This document shows positions 22,046-34,668 of a stretch of 64,000 nucleotides of DNA, one piece after another. Made by a program: the position numbers and the translations under genes. Position 1 is the stretch's first letter, and every line of letters starts with the position of its first letter. The notes beneath the pieces were generated by a model. It searched no databases. It had not been told where the DNA came from and saw nothing but the letters and a program-made list of their open reading frames with translations. Source of the DNA: Aphrophora alni. Lineage: Eukaryota > Arthropoda > Insecta > Hemiptera > Aphrophoridae. The stretch is from the NCBI GenBank assembly GCA_963513935.1, contig OY740776.1, positions 14,371,819-14,435,818 of the forward strand. Reading direction: 5' to 3'.

Positions 22046-22855
22046 AGACAGACTTACAAAATGTAACACACCAAACAAAAACAGAAAAGACAAAGGGAAA
22101 AAGATAAGAGACATTCATGATTTTGATTTATGTGTAATAAGGCGAATAGTAAATGAAATCCATATAACAGAAGGAGAAAGGCCTATGGTTAACTGTTTAT
22201 TTATAGTGTTGAGAAATAGACATACATTTTAATGTGAGTACCTATTCATCCTACTTTAACAATATTCTTGATGAAACATTTTCCATGTTTTCTTACCTTG
22301 TTTTTGCAGTTCTAGGCTGATTACAGTCCACTATTTCATTTGGTCAGGCAAATTATGTAAATGATATTCTACAAATTTATACAGATCAGTTCTTGAAGTT
22401 GTGAAAATTTACAAGAAAGTAATGAAATATAAACCGAGTGTTAAGTCTGACAACACTGTATAAAGAAGTCATAAACAATACACTGTAATGAGTTGATTTT
22501 TGAACTTTGATTTTAATTAATTTCAACATTTTGTCACAAATATTAATTACTTATCAATATTTTTTTAAACTGTATTACTACTTGATATTGATAATTTGAA
22601 GTGGTATTGAAATGTCAATTTCCTAATTATCTAATATTTTTGGGATTAATTGAAGATAATGAGTCATGATAGTAACACATTCATTTATAAAGATTGGGAT
22701 ATTGTAAAATCAAACATACTCCTAGTGTCTTTAACTTTTGTGTTATTTACAAATAAGGAAATACTTTTAGAGTAAGATGTTATGGTAAAGTAGTGATAAG
22801 TATTATCTGATAAGTAAGAATTTAGAACAAAAAACCAAATTATCTAATTTTTAAG
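22046..22855. other. No gene seen
   Basis: AT-rich sequence without recognisable exon or repeat structure. Confidence 0.4.
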
Positions 22856-22959
22856 CTAAAATATTGACACGGAAGTCATATGTTCACAACCTTTAAAAAA
22901 GTTAAATTTAGAATGTTTTAGATTTTTCTTTCTTGTTGTTAAAAGGTGAAAAATCTTTT

Positions 22960-23150
22960 GATTTATAACCATATAAAAAAGAAAGAAAAGAACATAAAAT
23001 AAAGACTTATTACCCTCAAATACTTTAATAGCATCATGGTCAGTAGAAACAATACGAGAGAAACTTGATGGGAAAGATAAAAGAGAAGAATTAAAACTCA
23101 AAACTACAGGGGAAAAGGTGTAGATCCAGCTAGAAAACCTCGGGATTGCC
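22960..23150 (-). repeat. Dispersed repeat, copy 2 (partner at 10420-10620)
   Basis: Shares ordered blocks with 10420-10620. The minus-strand frame (22856-23158) begins 'MRMAIPRFSSWIYTFSPVV' and ends in a low-complexity K/F-rich tail. Because the frame is broken in the other copy, I treat it as a repeat, not a gene. Confidence 0.5.
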
Positions 23151-23630
23151 ATTCTCATGTTTTACTGTGATCAAGGACAGAATGTTTTAGTATGAAATAT
23201 GGAAAATGTTGAGTATAAATGAATATTTTTTTTGTATATCTGCTAAAATTAGCTCAGGTAATTTGTACTGAGAAATTTGAAACTATGCTACAGCACTATT
23301 TTTTTGACAGCCTATTATGGACTAGTGTAATCTGAACTATGGAAATATTCTTTGGGGAAACTCATCAATTCAGAATATGCAGAGTGTTTGTCCTACAAAA
23401 AAGAGGTATTAAGCTTTTGCATAGCTTAAAAAAACACAAAGTTGTAATAACACTTTCAAGAAGCTTGGATTACTTACACTTTTGTGTATTTATATATTTG
23501 AAGTGTTGCTCTTTTTTTAAAATTCAAGAGTGATCATGTGCAAAATTATAGACCTACACAATTGTAGCACCAGACAAGTTTGCGATTATCATGCTAGACA
23601 ACAAAGGCTAACCTTTACCACTATCATTAT

Positions 23631-23879
23631 TAGCTTACAATATTTGGTTATATCATATCAAAGTTGTTCTATACACATTGTTCTTTTATTTTGTAACTAG
23701 AATAAATAAATTTTTATAAAATTTTAAGTATTAGATCTGTTCAGCTGAAATAGAGCTAATAGTTAAAATTTTATAAAATAAAAACAATGTATTCCTAATT
23801 TTAATTTAGTTACTATAACTATAAAATAAAAGAACAATATGTATAGAACAACTACGGTATAACCAAATATAGTAAACTA
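23631..23879. repeat. Foldback element
   Basis: Left arm 'tagcttacaatatttggtta' (23631 onward) and its inverse ending at 23879 pair with mismatches along most of the unit, including 'gttgttctataca.attgttc' and 'ttttataaaatttta'. Only about 25 bp in the centre is unpaired. It has no coding capacity; it may be a MITE. Confidence 0.7.
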
Positions 23880-24587
23880 TCAAAAGTCAGCATTAAAATA
23901 TGAAATTGTCCATTGTCAGCCGTAGGCTGAATTTCGGAATGGGAAGACTATGATTTCGGCTGACAGCTAACATGAGAATTGTAAGGGTTAAATATACACC
24001 GTAAACTTCCTTTTGTGAACAAACTGAGAAGGTGAAAAATTGAGAAATAAACTTCCCGAAAGCATTGTCTGGATCATTCTACTCTGTGCTGGAGTTTCAT
24101 ATTGGTAGTTTTTGCATTAGTGTGGTCATCTGGTTTCTGCAATTTTTTATGTTTTTTTAAATTATCATTTTTTGATCTCTGTGGCTATGTTTTCTTGTGT
24201 ATGATGTATTGTTATGTTTTTTTATTTTATAAATGATATGTAGGCCTGTCTTGTGAACCAATGAATCTGGAAGAAAACAAATAAACAAATTGTTTTTATA
24301 CGTCCAATAGAGAATGTAATATTGAAATTGGTGTGTTTTGTTTTGTTCGAATGTCTATTTGATATGTTATTTATTTAATTCTTCTATTATAAATTCGATT
24401 TCAGTTAAATTGTATACATTAAAAATTGTTCTTTGATCTACAAAATTGTATAGTTTATTTGTTTGTTACTAATCTTGACATTTCTATTCATTGTAAAGGG
24501 GTGTATACAAAGGAGTAAATAAATTCTAATTTACTGTTAGGCTAATGAAAATGGGTGAAAGTATGTAATACATGGAATAACACAAGG
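23880..24587. other. No gene seen
   Basis: AT-rich. A small imperfect hairpin ('gtcagccgtaggctga') near 23916-23932 and an inverse 'tcggctgac' near 23956 are the only structure noticed. Confidence 0.35.
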
Positions 24588-24941
24588 CCTTTAACACGGA
24601 AAACACATTCGATCTTTAACCTGTGTAACTGTAATGGTTCACTAGTTTGAACTACTGAAAGATAAGTACACCAGTCAACTGAGCAAAGTATATACCCTGC
24701 TCCCTGATATAGATTGAAAGAAAAACGTACGTTATATATAAGTATCTTTTCCTTGATACACGGAAAAGTATTTAACACGGAAAACATATTCGATCTTTAA
24801 CCGGTGTAACTGTAATGGTTCACTAGTTTGAACTACTGAAAAATAAGTACACCAGTCAACCGAGCAAAGTTTAAACCCTGCTCCCTGATATAGATTGAAA
24901 GAAAAATGTGCGTTATATATAAGCATCTTTTCCTTGATTAA
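24588..24941. repeat. Two-copy tandem duplication, 181-bp period
   Basis: 'tttaacacgg' recurs at 24590 and 24771, and the following about 165 bp match with scattered substitutions, down to 'atcttttccttgat'. The two minus-strand reading frames here (with SFNLYQGAG and WCTY.SVVQTSEPLQ) are paired translations of the two units. They match no protein I know. Confidence 0.85.
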
Positions 24942-26249
24942 ATATGATGTAATTCTATGAGGCAATTCATTAGGTTCAGGAATTTTTTTTAAGATTAAAG
25001 AGAACTGTAGAAATTATTTCTCATTTAGGAACTTGAATGATAAGTAAAACTCTTCATACAAAAATTTAATTTTCTTGTTGCTTACTTTTTTATATATTAT
25101 TCATGAGAGGCCCTTTTTCTCATTCATAAAAATAGACATTTATCTTTGGATGAATCTTAAACCTCTGTATATTTTGGTATTTGTGATGTATTGAATTAAT
25201 TAATAACAATAATTTATTGTATGCAATATAACATGTGTAAACCGATATATTTATGTTATGACAAGTTTTATAAAACACCCTGTGGTGGTTGAATGTAAAG
25301 TAAGTAATGTCACATTATATGACATTTCAATTAACTGATTGTTAGCTACTCTCCTTCCTTGATTCCAAAGAACCACGTTTTGTATTTGGTTTCCATGTTA
25401 GTTCTCCCTAGCTTGTTTGGCAAATCAGCCATGATTAAGTTAAATCACCTTTTATCTAGTTAATATATTAGAGTGAGAATTCAGTTTAATAGTCATTGGT
25501 CATCTATACTGGATAATATTATGTTCTGATATTCGAGAGGTTTAGATTCTAAGGATCAGTTACATGTAGGTGGTTGCTTTTTGTCAGGTATGGAGCAAAT
25601 CTGGAAGAATGGGTATGTAGAAGAGAGTATCTTCTCTTAGATAATTTGAAAATTAGTTGAAAGGTAGAGATTTTTTCTTTCACATCAATTTTAGCTAAGT
25701 TCTCATTCTTGGAAATTGTATATTTTGATCCACTGAACACTTCATTTGTAACCATTTATACAGTAACTTTCTATAATAAGATGCAACTTGTGAACTTTGT
25801 AATACTTTGTAACACATTTTTCTTTAATTTTGAGGATATATTAATAGACTCATTTTACTTAGAAGAAACATTGTTTTTTTAGTTGACTTTATATTGATTT
25901 TCTGTTGCAGATTTTTACAAATTTTGGTATGACATTGGGTTTTACAGGTGTGTATAAGTGTGTGTGTCTCTATGCATATGTCTGTGTGCGTGTGTGCAAT
26001 TTAACTGTCAATTTCAATAGAAAGTTCTCAGTTTATTAAAAAAAATTAAGTTTACCAACTAAAAATCCTGTTTATACTCTTTCTATTATATGAATGATTT
26101 GTCATTTCAATCAAATGTTGAAAAGATATTAGTTTAAAAATGACAAACCTAGTTTTTCAAGCAGATTCCATAAATGACAAGTCAATACTTTGCTGAAAAT
26201 AATGTATCTATTAATTATTTTTAAAAAAAAACTAATTTTATATGATTTA
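24942..26249. other. No gene seen
   Basis: AT-rich, with a short GT-rich run near 25950-26000 (tgtgtataagtgtgtgtg). The minus-strand reading frame 25549-25755 is hydrophilic and unrecognised. Confidence 0.35.
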
Positions 26250-27150
26250 GTCAAAAAATACATATATAGGATTTCTGGACCATCCCTTATGTTAGATGAC
26301 AGTCATATTGAGTAGGCCTAATCAGCAAAGTTACTAGGTATAGTTATCGGGAATAATTCAACCAGAAATAGCCAGATTATCAGCATTTGTAACATTATGT
26401 CCTGGAATTTTTATGTTAAGAAACTTTAAACCTTACTTTAAACCTATTACTCACATTTTAACTATGGGGTTTTATTGTGGGAGAACTCTTCAGTGAAAAT
26501 ATGCAAAGGCTATCAAAGGATTTAAAAAAAAATGGAATCTTGCAAAGACACACACAGTATTCATACTTTACAGATTGAATATCTTTCAAATACGGTATTA
26601 TGTTTTTCTATTTGTGTACAACTAGGTAACTCCAAGGACCACTTTCCAAGGTAAGACTGTGTCTCCTATCCATAAAAAAACTAAACATAATAGGCTAACC
26701 CTATTTAAACTCTAACCTAAAAACAATATTCTAACTATATAATACTAGGGTATTGATGTGACCTTCAGCTTAGGTAAGAATATCTCCTCACAACCAGAAA
26801 TATATTGAAAACCAGAAGACCTTTATGAGGAATCTCCTACAACTCTTGATCTCGGGATCCTTTTACTTCAGCCACATATGGTGAATAATAAGGTACACAG
26901 TTTTCTTGGAAAGGTGCAGATACAATAGTTGCTCTCGCTTTATTTAATTCCTCAATTTTAAAAATGACATAATGTATTTCGTACTTATTGTTTTAGTACG
27001 TAATTTTATGAATTATTTAAAAAATATTATTACTGTTTTAACTATAAATTTCTTTAGTATACAAAATCGTTAAATTATAAAATTAGTTGCTTGACAATTT
27101 AAAATGGTTGTTCAAAGCAAAAGGAAAAATAAAAATAAAACTACAAGGAA
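26250..27150 (+). mobile_element. CR1/Jockey-like LINE, RT C-terminal part and 3' tail
   Basis: The plus strand reads 'LLGIVIGNNSTRNSQIISIC' near 26330-26390, matching the FLGI.ID..L.W..HI..C block that follows the RT catalytic core in CR1/Jockey LINEs. It is followed by a 'LTMGFYCG' segment (family LTYGI..WG) near 26458-26482 and 'TLQ.KYAKAIKGFKK' (family lQK.AIR) near 26490-26530. Stops interrupt it. The 3' part (26850-27150) is shared with 2640-3200 and ends in 'aaggaaaaataaaaataaaa'. It is dead and 5'-truncated. Confidence 0.65.
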
Positions 27151-27165
27151 AAAGATTTTAAAGTA

Positions 27166-28678
27166 CAGGGTGATCCAAAAAGGTGTCCATACTTTTGAGG
27201 TAAAATATTTAATCTTATCGCTCAGGTAAATTATTAATTTTTATATCAAACTGTATCTTTTATAATAATAAAAAAATAATCAAGTTTTTTTACATTGTCT
27301 AGTAATTTTCAATATAATCATCCCCCCCCCTGTTGCTCAGCAAACATTTAGATGATACTCAATCTCCACCCAGGTATGTTCAATCATACCGTTCCTGGAT
27401 TTTCTCAGCTTAAATAGTGTTATTAATATAACACAAGAAGAAAAAGTCTATAAAGGGCTTTTTGATGCCACAAAACAGGACTTTCCAATCCAACAGCCAG
27501 GAGACTTGTCATTGAAAGCTTCTGGTACAGTAAGAATGCTATACGGTGGAACTAAATTGTTGTAAAATGATATGTTTTTCCTTTTCTTTTTTTGTGTGAT
27601 AAATTTGTAGGAAAACTTGATGTTTGATTCTGTAATCATTTTCTCAGCAAACATGAACGGGCCCACGATTTGATCACGCTTTATTACAAACCACATATTA
27701 TCTCAGGAGAACCATGAACATACTGAATAATTTTAATTGATTGCTGAATCCCAGATTCTTCATTTATGGTGGTTAACAAAGGGCATTTAAGTTGAAAGTT
27801 CCTTCACCATTGAAGAAATTAATTAATATAACTTACATCTTTGCTTATTGTATTCAGCATTGTCTGAACAAATGCAACTCATTTAAACCAATCTGTTTAC
27901 TTTTCATGTTTAAACTAGATCTTGCAAGCTTGAAATCTCAAACATTTATGAAACATATACGATTTACACTATTGACTGAAGGTACTTGGCAGAACTCCAT
28001 TTTAATGAAAAAACAAACACAATATTTAGTAAATTCTACAATTTTAATGAGTCTTGCCGACCATGGTTTCGCCAGCAATGGCATTTACAAGGCAGCTTAA
28101 ACCTTGGCGAAACCTGACGAAACCTTGGTCAGCAAGACTCAATAAAATTGTAGAATTTACTAAATACTAAATGTGTTTGTTTTTTCATTTATGAAACACG
28201 TTCTGAACAGTTGTTTTAGGAATACCGAGTTCCAAAGTGCTCAGAATGATCAATTTATGCAAGCATGACTGCCTCAAACTCTTTACATTATCATTCTACG
28301 TGTTTTGTCAGTCTGGGGATTGATGATCATATTTCTAGTTTCATTAAACTGATTATACCAAATAAATCTGTTGGAGGATCTTGTCCATAAGCTAAAAATG
28401 ATATTGCACTGTAAACAGTGATTTAAATTCAGCAAACTATAAAGCACATTGAGCTTTCTGTTGCAGTTGGAAATTAATTACTAAAGTAACTAACTGGGCT
28501 ATGAGTGATAAATGATGCGTAGTGCAATAGTGTACACAGATAGACACAGAATATTCAAGGTCATGATAATAACGAATAATAAAAACTCTCTATGTTTGTA
28601 AACAGTTTGCAATTGAAATCAACAAGATTGGTTGATTATTACAATTGAAATCATGGACACCTTTTTCAATGATCTCAT
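27166..28678 (-). mobile_element. Mariner-related DDE transposon relic
   Basis: The left end is TA-CAGGGTGATCCAAAAAGGTG, typical of insect mariner-related elements. A matching inverse 'atggacacctttttc' lies at 28653-28667, but the outer right end is decayed, so that border is approximate. The minus strand has 'DQIVGPFMFAEKMIT' (about 27680-27635; family DQIIGPFFF), a PPYS...FNDK.PG.WIG-like segment (about 27550-27480), and 'TWVEIEYHLNVC' (about 27375-27340; family W.E.EYRLDVC) in that order. Stops and a missing WPPRSPDL block show it is inactive. A foldback element (28005-28188) is nested inside. Confidence 0.65.
28005..28188. repeat. Foldback element with 'gccgaccatgg' motif
   Basis: Arms 'atgaaaaaacaaacac' ... 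'ttagtaaattctacaatttt' ... 'gagtcttgc' and their inverse enclose a centre that contains GCCGACCATGGTTTCGCCAG and a second diverged inverse copy. The same 20-mer sits in the foldback at 41100-41259, so the two belong to one family although their outer arms differ. It is nested in a mariner relic. Confidence 0.75.
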
Positions 28679-28789
28679 AAATCAAAATATTTACAACTGA
28701 TATTTGAGAACATGTTGGAAAAAAGGTATTTATCAAGATGTACACTTTTTCCTCCAATGATGGAAATTCGTTATTTATACCTTCCTGCA

Positions 28790-29215
28790 ATTATTGGCAG
28801 CACTGGTCCTTTGAAAAGATAATTTTTCATTAAATAACGTCTGATTTATCATGATTGTACAAATGCCCTTTTGTGTTAATGGCTAAAATATGATTGGTTT
28901 ATTGTTTTTTGCCCAATGTTCTAAATGTAACCTCAATTAATGTACAGTTGAGAAGTCAGAGTGGTTATACTTTTGATTTTAAGTAGTTACTTTAGCTATT
29001 ACGAGTGTTTTAAATAGTAGAAGTGAAAAAGATAAATCTGGCAAGCATAACTATTATCTTTTAAAGAATACAAGTGGATCAAAATTTAAAAAATGGGACT
29101 ACATGACGATCTTTATAAGATAAATTCCAGAAAACTGTAGAAAGACCATGAGAGAGCCTATGAAACTTGCATAGGTAATGCTGTAGAGGCTAAAGCTTTT
29201 AACAAATTTAATAAC
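28790..29215. other. No gene seen
   Basis: AT-rich. A short plus-strand frame near 29140-29215 reads 'DHERAYETCIGNAVEAKAF' but has no support as an exon. Confidence 0.3.
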
Positions 29216-29217
29216 TA

Positions 29218-30042
29218 CAGTAGACTTTCAATGCCTGATGGTCCAGCACCATCATGGATATATAGTATGTACATTCATAATGAATTTGTTTTATGTTATC
29301 ATGGGCGGAAACGTGCTTGTACACAAGTTGTGGTTTGGTAATGAAATAGGCCTAATATACTTGGAAGTGTTTGGCGAGCTTCGGGTTTTCTCGAGTGAGC
29401 TCAGCGGTAATTTCAGACCAGTATGCTTCTCTTTGTCTATACTGTAACTGTCAGTTTAAAGTTTCTCATGTGTTTGTGAAGGAAAGGGATGGATCAGCTG
29501 AGTTGAAGCAGCAGACGCATTAACAAGTTTTTAACTTTTTCTGAAGCAAACTCATGTTACAACTATTCAGAAAGCATTGATTTGCATATTGAGAGAAATA
29601 ATATTTTTAAAAAGATAAAATGATTCTAGAAAAACAAAAGGATATTAGAGATTTTTTAAATGAGACTTGTAAATTTACAAATTACTGTAGGACTTAAATA
29701 TACTTTAATATACTGTATTTCAATTAAAATTTCACTGTAGGCCTTCTGTAGTTATGTCAATGTATTGCTGTAGTTGTACATATATACCATATTTAAAATG
29801 TAGTGTACAATAAAAAATACGTTTTCTTCTATACTTTGCAGTATTTTTTTGAGTTGGAACATTTATCCTTATGTCCTGATAAAGATACAGCATTTCCTTT
29901 CTAACATCATATTGCACCTGTATTCACTGTATGATTTATGATTCAGCGATCATGCATGGTACCACCCGATAATCCAGCATTTCAGGTAATCTGGTACCGG
30001 GAAAAAAAATCGCGAAAGTGCCGAATTATTGGAAGTCTACTG
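29218..30042. mobile_element. pogo/Tigger-like TIR element
   Basis: The left end CAGTAGACTTTCAATGCC follows TA at 29216-29217. The right end is the inverse, ...GGAAGTCTACTG, at 30042, followed by CA instead of TA. CAGTAGA.... is the ending expected of pogo/Tigger elements. The next inner block near the right end ('gtaccacccgataatccagc') is only loosely matched on the left ('gatggtccagcaccatcatgg'). No transposase motif was recognised in the interior, so it is a non-autonomous or heavily decayed copy. Confidence 0.6.
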
Positions 30043-30840
30043 CACTGCAAAAATTTAATATTTTAATACAATAAGTGAAGAAACATAAACTAAATATTTA
30101 ATGACTTTTGGAATCTAGGAAATAAGAACAAACCTTGATAGCAATTATTTGTCTTATAACTTCTATGCTCAAAACACAAGTTTCAGATAGCAAAAATAAA
30201 ATGAAATCAGGTAATATCAAATATGGCTTGGTGATACATTTGATATTGTTTGTAAGTTTTTTTTTTCAATTTGCTTCAAATATCACCCAAGAGAGTAAGA
30301 ATTATTCAATCTAAACTGGTAGGAAATATATCACAGGAAAATATAGATCTAAACAAACTAATAATTGAGATCCAAATTGTCCAACCAAATTTTTGAAAAT
30401 GTTTGAACCTAAGTCAAATAGCACTGGGAGGAAATTCCTCATAGTATTAATCATTATTGTGCTGACACTATTAAGCAGTAATCTTTTAAAAATTCTTACT
30501 TGTTTTCAAAAGTTCTGTATGAGTTGTGTCAATCTTACATTTTTTAGGAAAATAAATGGACAATTAAATGCTAAACATATAACTACCCGGTACTACAAGA
30601 AAAGTTGTCCATACAGTATTATACAACCAAAATCGCATGTCTGTGGTTTTTTTATGAAATCCAAGTGTTTGCTTAATAGTGACCCTAATTTACATGAGAA
30701 ATAAACTTACAACCACCATGAAGCACTATGTAGCCAAATCTAGATAGTTGCGCATTAGATAAAAACTATTTTAGAATTAGACAATATAAAGCATACAATG
30801 GTTTTTGAGGTCACTGAACACAAATCAAAAGTCAAAATTC
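30043..30840. other. No gene seen
   Basis: AT-rich. A plus-strand reading frame at 30393-30704 contains one hydrophobic segment, but shows no family motif and no splice context; I do not call it. Confidence 0.3.
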
Positions 30841-30845
30841 ACACC

Positions 30846-31023
<178 letters not shown>

Positions 31024-31437
31024 TTATGCTGTTTCTCTTGGCAGGCAGCATCAGCTACATGCTGCGCTCAACAAACGACTGTATTATACGTACAAATGCA
31101 CCTGTCTGACCTACCTCAAGCTATATTTTGATGCCTAAGGCATCAGACAAGCCAATCTAATAGTTCAAAAGTAAAGATTCTGAGATTTAGGGGGGGTTTG
31201 TGCAGCCATTCCTGATTTGGCCACATAGTGCAAAGGCAGGTAAAAAAAAAAACATGATTCAATTAAAAAGGAAGTATTAAAACAATGGAGGACAAGAATC
31301 AATGTTTTAGAATTTAACTATGGACACAATCGACTGTTTTTGAAATTAAATATTAGCCTTTAGTTCGTTTGTTGTGTGAAGTAATCGCAGTTAAGCAAGT
31401 ATTGGGTTGGGTTAGCGCTTTGAATAGTGGGAGTTGA

Positions 31438-32240
31438 TTGAGCCATTCGCTTCCATCACCACCAAATAGTGCAGAGGAAGCTTTTTACCTGCTGAAGGTC
31501 ATACTTCTTCATATAACAAATGAGCTATACAAGTGTATGTTATGGATCTATATTTTCAATATTCATTGCCACAATAATGGTGAAAGCATATTTTATTGGT
31601 TCTTGGAATGTGATGGAAACAAAAAAAGCAACAGTGTCATATGTCTTCTTAATGATTTTATTAGTAAAAAATTATTGATAGTACCACAAAGAAAATTTAT
31701 TTATTCTCTGATAAAGTAGACAGGCAGAAGAAGAACATTACAGTGGTAAAATTGTGTGTATGATAGTTAAAGAGTCTTAAATTAGATGTTGAACACATTT
31801 TTTTAATTCGTGGAGAAACTTTCAAAAAATGTGATCGTAATTTCGGACTGTATGGGTGACTTTTTGAAGAGAAAAGATACATCAAAACTGGTAACGGTTT
31901 TGGAAATACTAGAAATGTGTGTATAATCCTGGCCTTTTTAACACGGTTAACAAAAAGTTAGGTTAATTGTTGAAAGAAATTATGTTTCCAAAACATACCA
32001 CGAAAGGAAAGAAGTTTGCAATACAAATATGCTTGTTTTGCTTACAAATTTGGAAATATGACTTCTTTGATGTACACGGCAGTATCAACACCAAAAAGAC
32101 TGATTGCAGAAGTTCAGGCTGATAAAAAGAGGAAGCATATCTCAAGCTAAGGAAAGTAAAAAATCTCAAAGATATACCACAATACTTAAGTTTTGGAAAG
32201 AAGTAAGTGGTTTGGCGATAACGTTTTTTAACTAAAGACA
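31438..32240 (+). pseudogene. DUF7869-like protein relic
   Basis: Read on the plus strand across stops and frameshifts, the order is 'FNIHCHNNGESIFYWF', 'CDGNKKSNSVICLLNDFI', then 'VEHIFLIRGETFKKCDRNFG' near 31780-31850. These correspond to the NIH....G.S.FY.., cysteine-rich and FPIRGHS...CD...G blocks of the DUF7869 proteins found in many copies in hemipteran and other arthropod genomes. The first part is still open (31438-31719); the rest is broken. The biochemical role of the family is not known to me; its copy number suggests a mobile or domesticated origin. Confidence 0.5.
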
Positions 32241-32244
32241 ATAA

Positions 32245-33480
32245 AATCTTTAGCTTTATCAAGCAAATTAATTTAATTTTTAATTCATTACAACCAGAAT
32301 TAATGTACTTCAAATATTTTCAAATTTGTTAACAGTAAAATTGATTCCAAAGAACTTTACCATTTTATTAAATCCCAGAAATATGTCATAACTTTTATTT
32401 ATACAAAAAGAGCACGTTTTTGATGGCATTATATATATTACCATGTATATTTTTTTATTTACAATAGGTTCAGACAATATTATGGTTTAATGTCTAGTAA
32501 GTTTTACAATGTTATTAATAAGAAGAAGTTGCCAAGTCATCAATATTTGAAATTCCGTTTTATTTAAGACTAACTTTTCAAAAAACGCCCTTCTTCCTTC
32601 TATCTTTCATTTTTATTTATGTCATTCATGGAAAATTAAATTATTCTTAAAACAAACTGTTCTCAGGCCAGTAATATTTTGTTTTTCCGTTACAAACAAA
32701 AAATACTTAAATTATCAATTGTAATCGTTTTTAGTTATACAGCTTTCATAAGAATAATAAATTAAATGATCAAAATTCCATTAAATATAATCACCCCCAG
32801 TCTATACTTGAGAAAGGAATTTTATATATACATTACACTACTTTTGTTCTAAATTTAAAAAATACCCTAATGATAGAATTCTCTTTATGAATGCCACATT
32901 TAAACTAAAAGAAATATAATTACTTACGTTCAAAGATTCTATACAGTATTTTCTATAAGTGTGATTTATTCCTACAATTTACAAATCAAACCTAAGAGTA
33001 GGCCTATCTTATCAACTTAACATGAGAATGGATAGGATTACTTTAAGTTGTCTACTTCAAATTGTTGATAAGACAAGGTAAATAATTTATCTAAAACAAG
33101 ACACAATTTTGTATATTAAGGCTACCAGATGGAAAGAAGATAAGAACTGATTTCATTTTGTTATGTTATGATGATAAATGTTCAGAAAAAATGTTAATCA
33201 TTTGTGCTTGGAAGATACCGTATCAAGCACCAGGCACGTGTGATCAGAAGTCTTGCGGGATTGTAATTCCCAATTACATGGATGGCCAACTCTGTATGGA
33301 ATAAACTAAAATGAACAGTGACCAAAAACTACATTTCAAACAATGCAATTTACACTTAAGACAAGTTTAATATGACAAGTTTAAAATAAATTGTATACTT
33401 AATTGTGGTTATTATGAACAGCGTTGATCATTCAATTTTACTTTTTATTAATAGTTACTAAATTGACACTTTTGAGTAGA
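32245..33480. other. No gene seen
   Basis: AT-rich. Small imperfect inverted pieces around 33005-33080 ('tcttatcaactt'/'gttgataaga') are the only structure noticed. A GC-richer patch at 33215-33300 faintly recalls a 5S-like sequence but is too weak to call. Confidence 0.35.
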
Positions 33481-33499
33481 TAATAGTTCTATAACACAT

Positions 33500-34290
33500 C
33501 TTCTTTTTTTTACGGGTTTCCAGCATTTGTATTGATCCTGATGTCTCTTATAAAATGTGCCTAGCTGTTCCTACAATGACGAGTTGGTCAATAAAACGGT
33601 TATTTCATCCAAGTCATTGTTCCTAAAATTTGCAATCCTCTGCAACTAGTTGTCTCTCATAACATTCCCACCACCTCTACACTGTATGAGAGAATGCTCA
33701 ATGGAGTTCTCCTCCTAATGCACAATTATAGACAGCAGTCAGAGAGATGAAATTTTTAAAGTACTTTTGTGTGACTAGAAAACCAATTTTGGCCTTTACT
33801 CCAAACTTTGATCAGATTGGCTGATGTTAATCTAGAGGATGGTCATTTGGTGTTTTTTGTATTTAAAAAAAGTATCGACCAGTTTTCCCCTGCTTCCATC
33901 TTCTAATCCATATTTCTCTATAGCATAAGTATTCGATAAGCAATTTTGAAAGGATTGTATTTGATCTGGTTTTGCTTCAAGTCCTGCTACTATTTTAAGG
34001 GTTTTGTCTTTCATTACCAAGAATGTTACAGTGGCTGGGAATCCACTGGAAGGTTATCTATTTGTTCTCAAGTCTACGTAATAATTGGAAAATCTCTTAA
34101 GTTCAAAAATAATAGTCAATATTCTTATATTATATTATTGTCTGCATAGCAGACTTGGAATCAGGAAGGGTGAATATTTTCCTAACAGATATGGCAAGGA
34201 GCTCTGTGTTCATTGAAGATTTAGATTACCATGTGCCACAAATCACGTCTGTTGGGTAATAGCCAATAGGAGAGCAAGAGTAGCACGGTT
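33500..34290 (-). mobile_element. LINE ORF2 C-terminal relic
   Basis: The minus strand gives 'ENSIEHSLIQCRGGGNVMR' near 33710-33650, matching the ..E...H.L..C knuckle ending a non-LTR ORF2, preceded by hydrophilic frames (34020-33832) in the position of RNase H. Several stops. A 9-10 bp palindrome 'tctgcatagcaga' lies at 34141-34153. Confidence 0.45.
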
Positions 34291-34668
34291 GTCAATTCGA
34301 ACAGCTCTCTGCAAGAGGCTACTGACGTCTTGCAATCCTATTAGAGTTGCGTAAATAAGTAGTTTTTGTTTTAATAATTTAAACAATTTAACATAACGGT
34401 AATGACATATTTATTTTTAAACATGTTTTGCTTCAATTTTAATAATTATTTCCTTTATAATAATAGTAATAACCCAGAACAAAAATAAATATTACTTTAT
34501 AAATTGAAGTTTCTTAGAATTTAAGGGGAAAGATTTCTATTACATTTATTTATTTAATTGGAAAAAAATTGTTTATGTTTATCGTCGTTTTAAGTCTATC
34601 ATTAAATAGAACAAATAAATTTCTGATGATTTGTTTAGCAGCAGGACCGATGTATTTTTTTAAATATA

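Noticed and set aside
33210..33300. Second 5S-like segment ('gatcagaagtcttgcggg...acatggatggcc')
   Set aside because: Only short scattered matches in a loosely similar order; not better than chance by eye.
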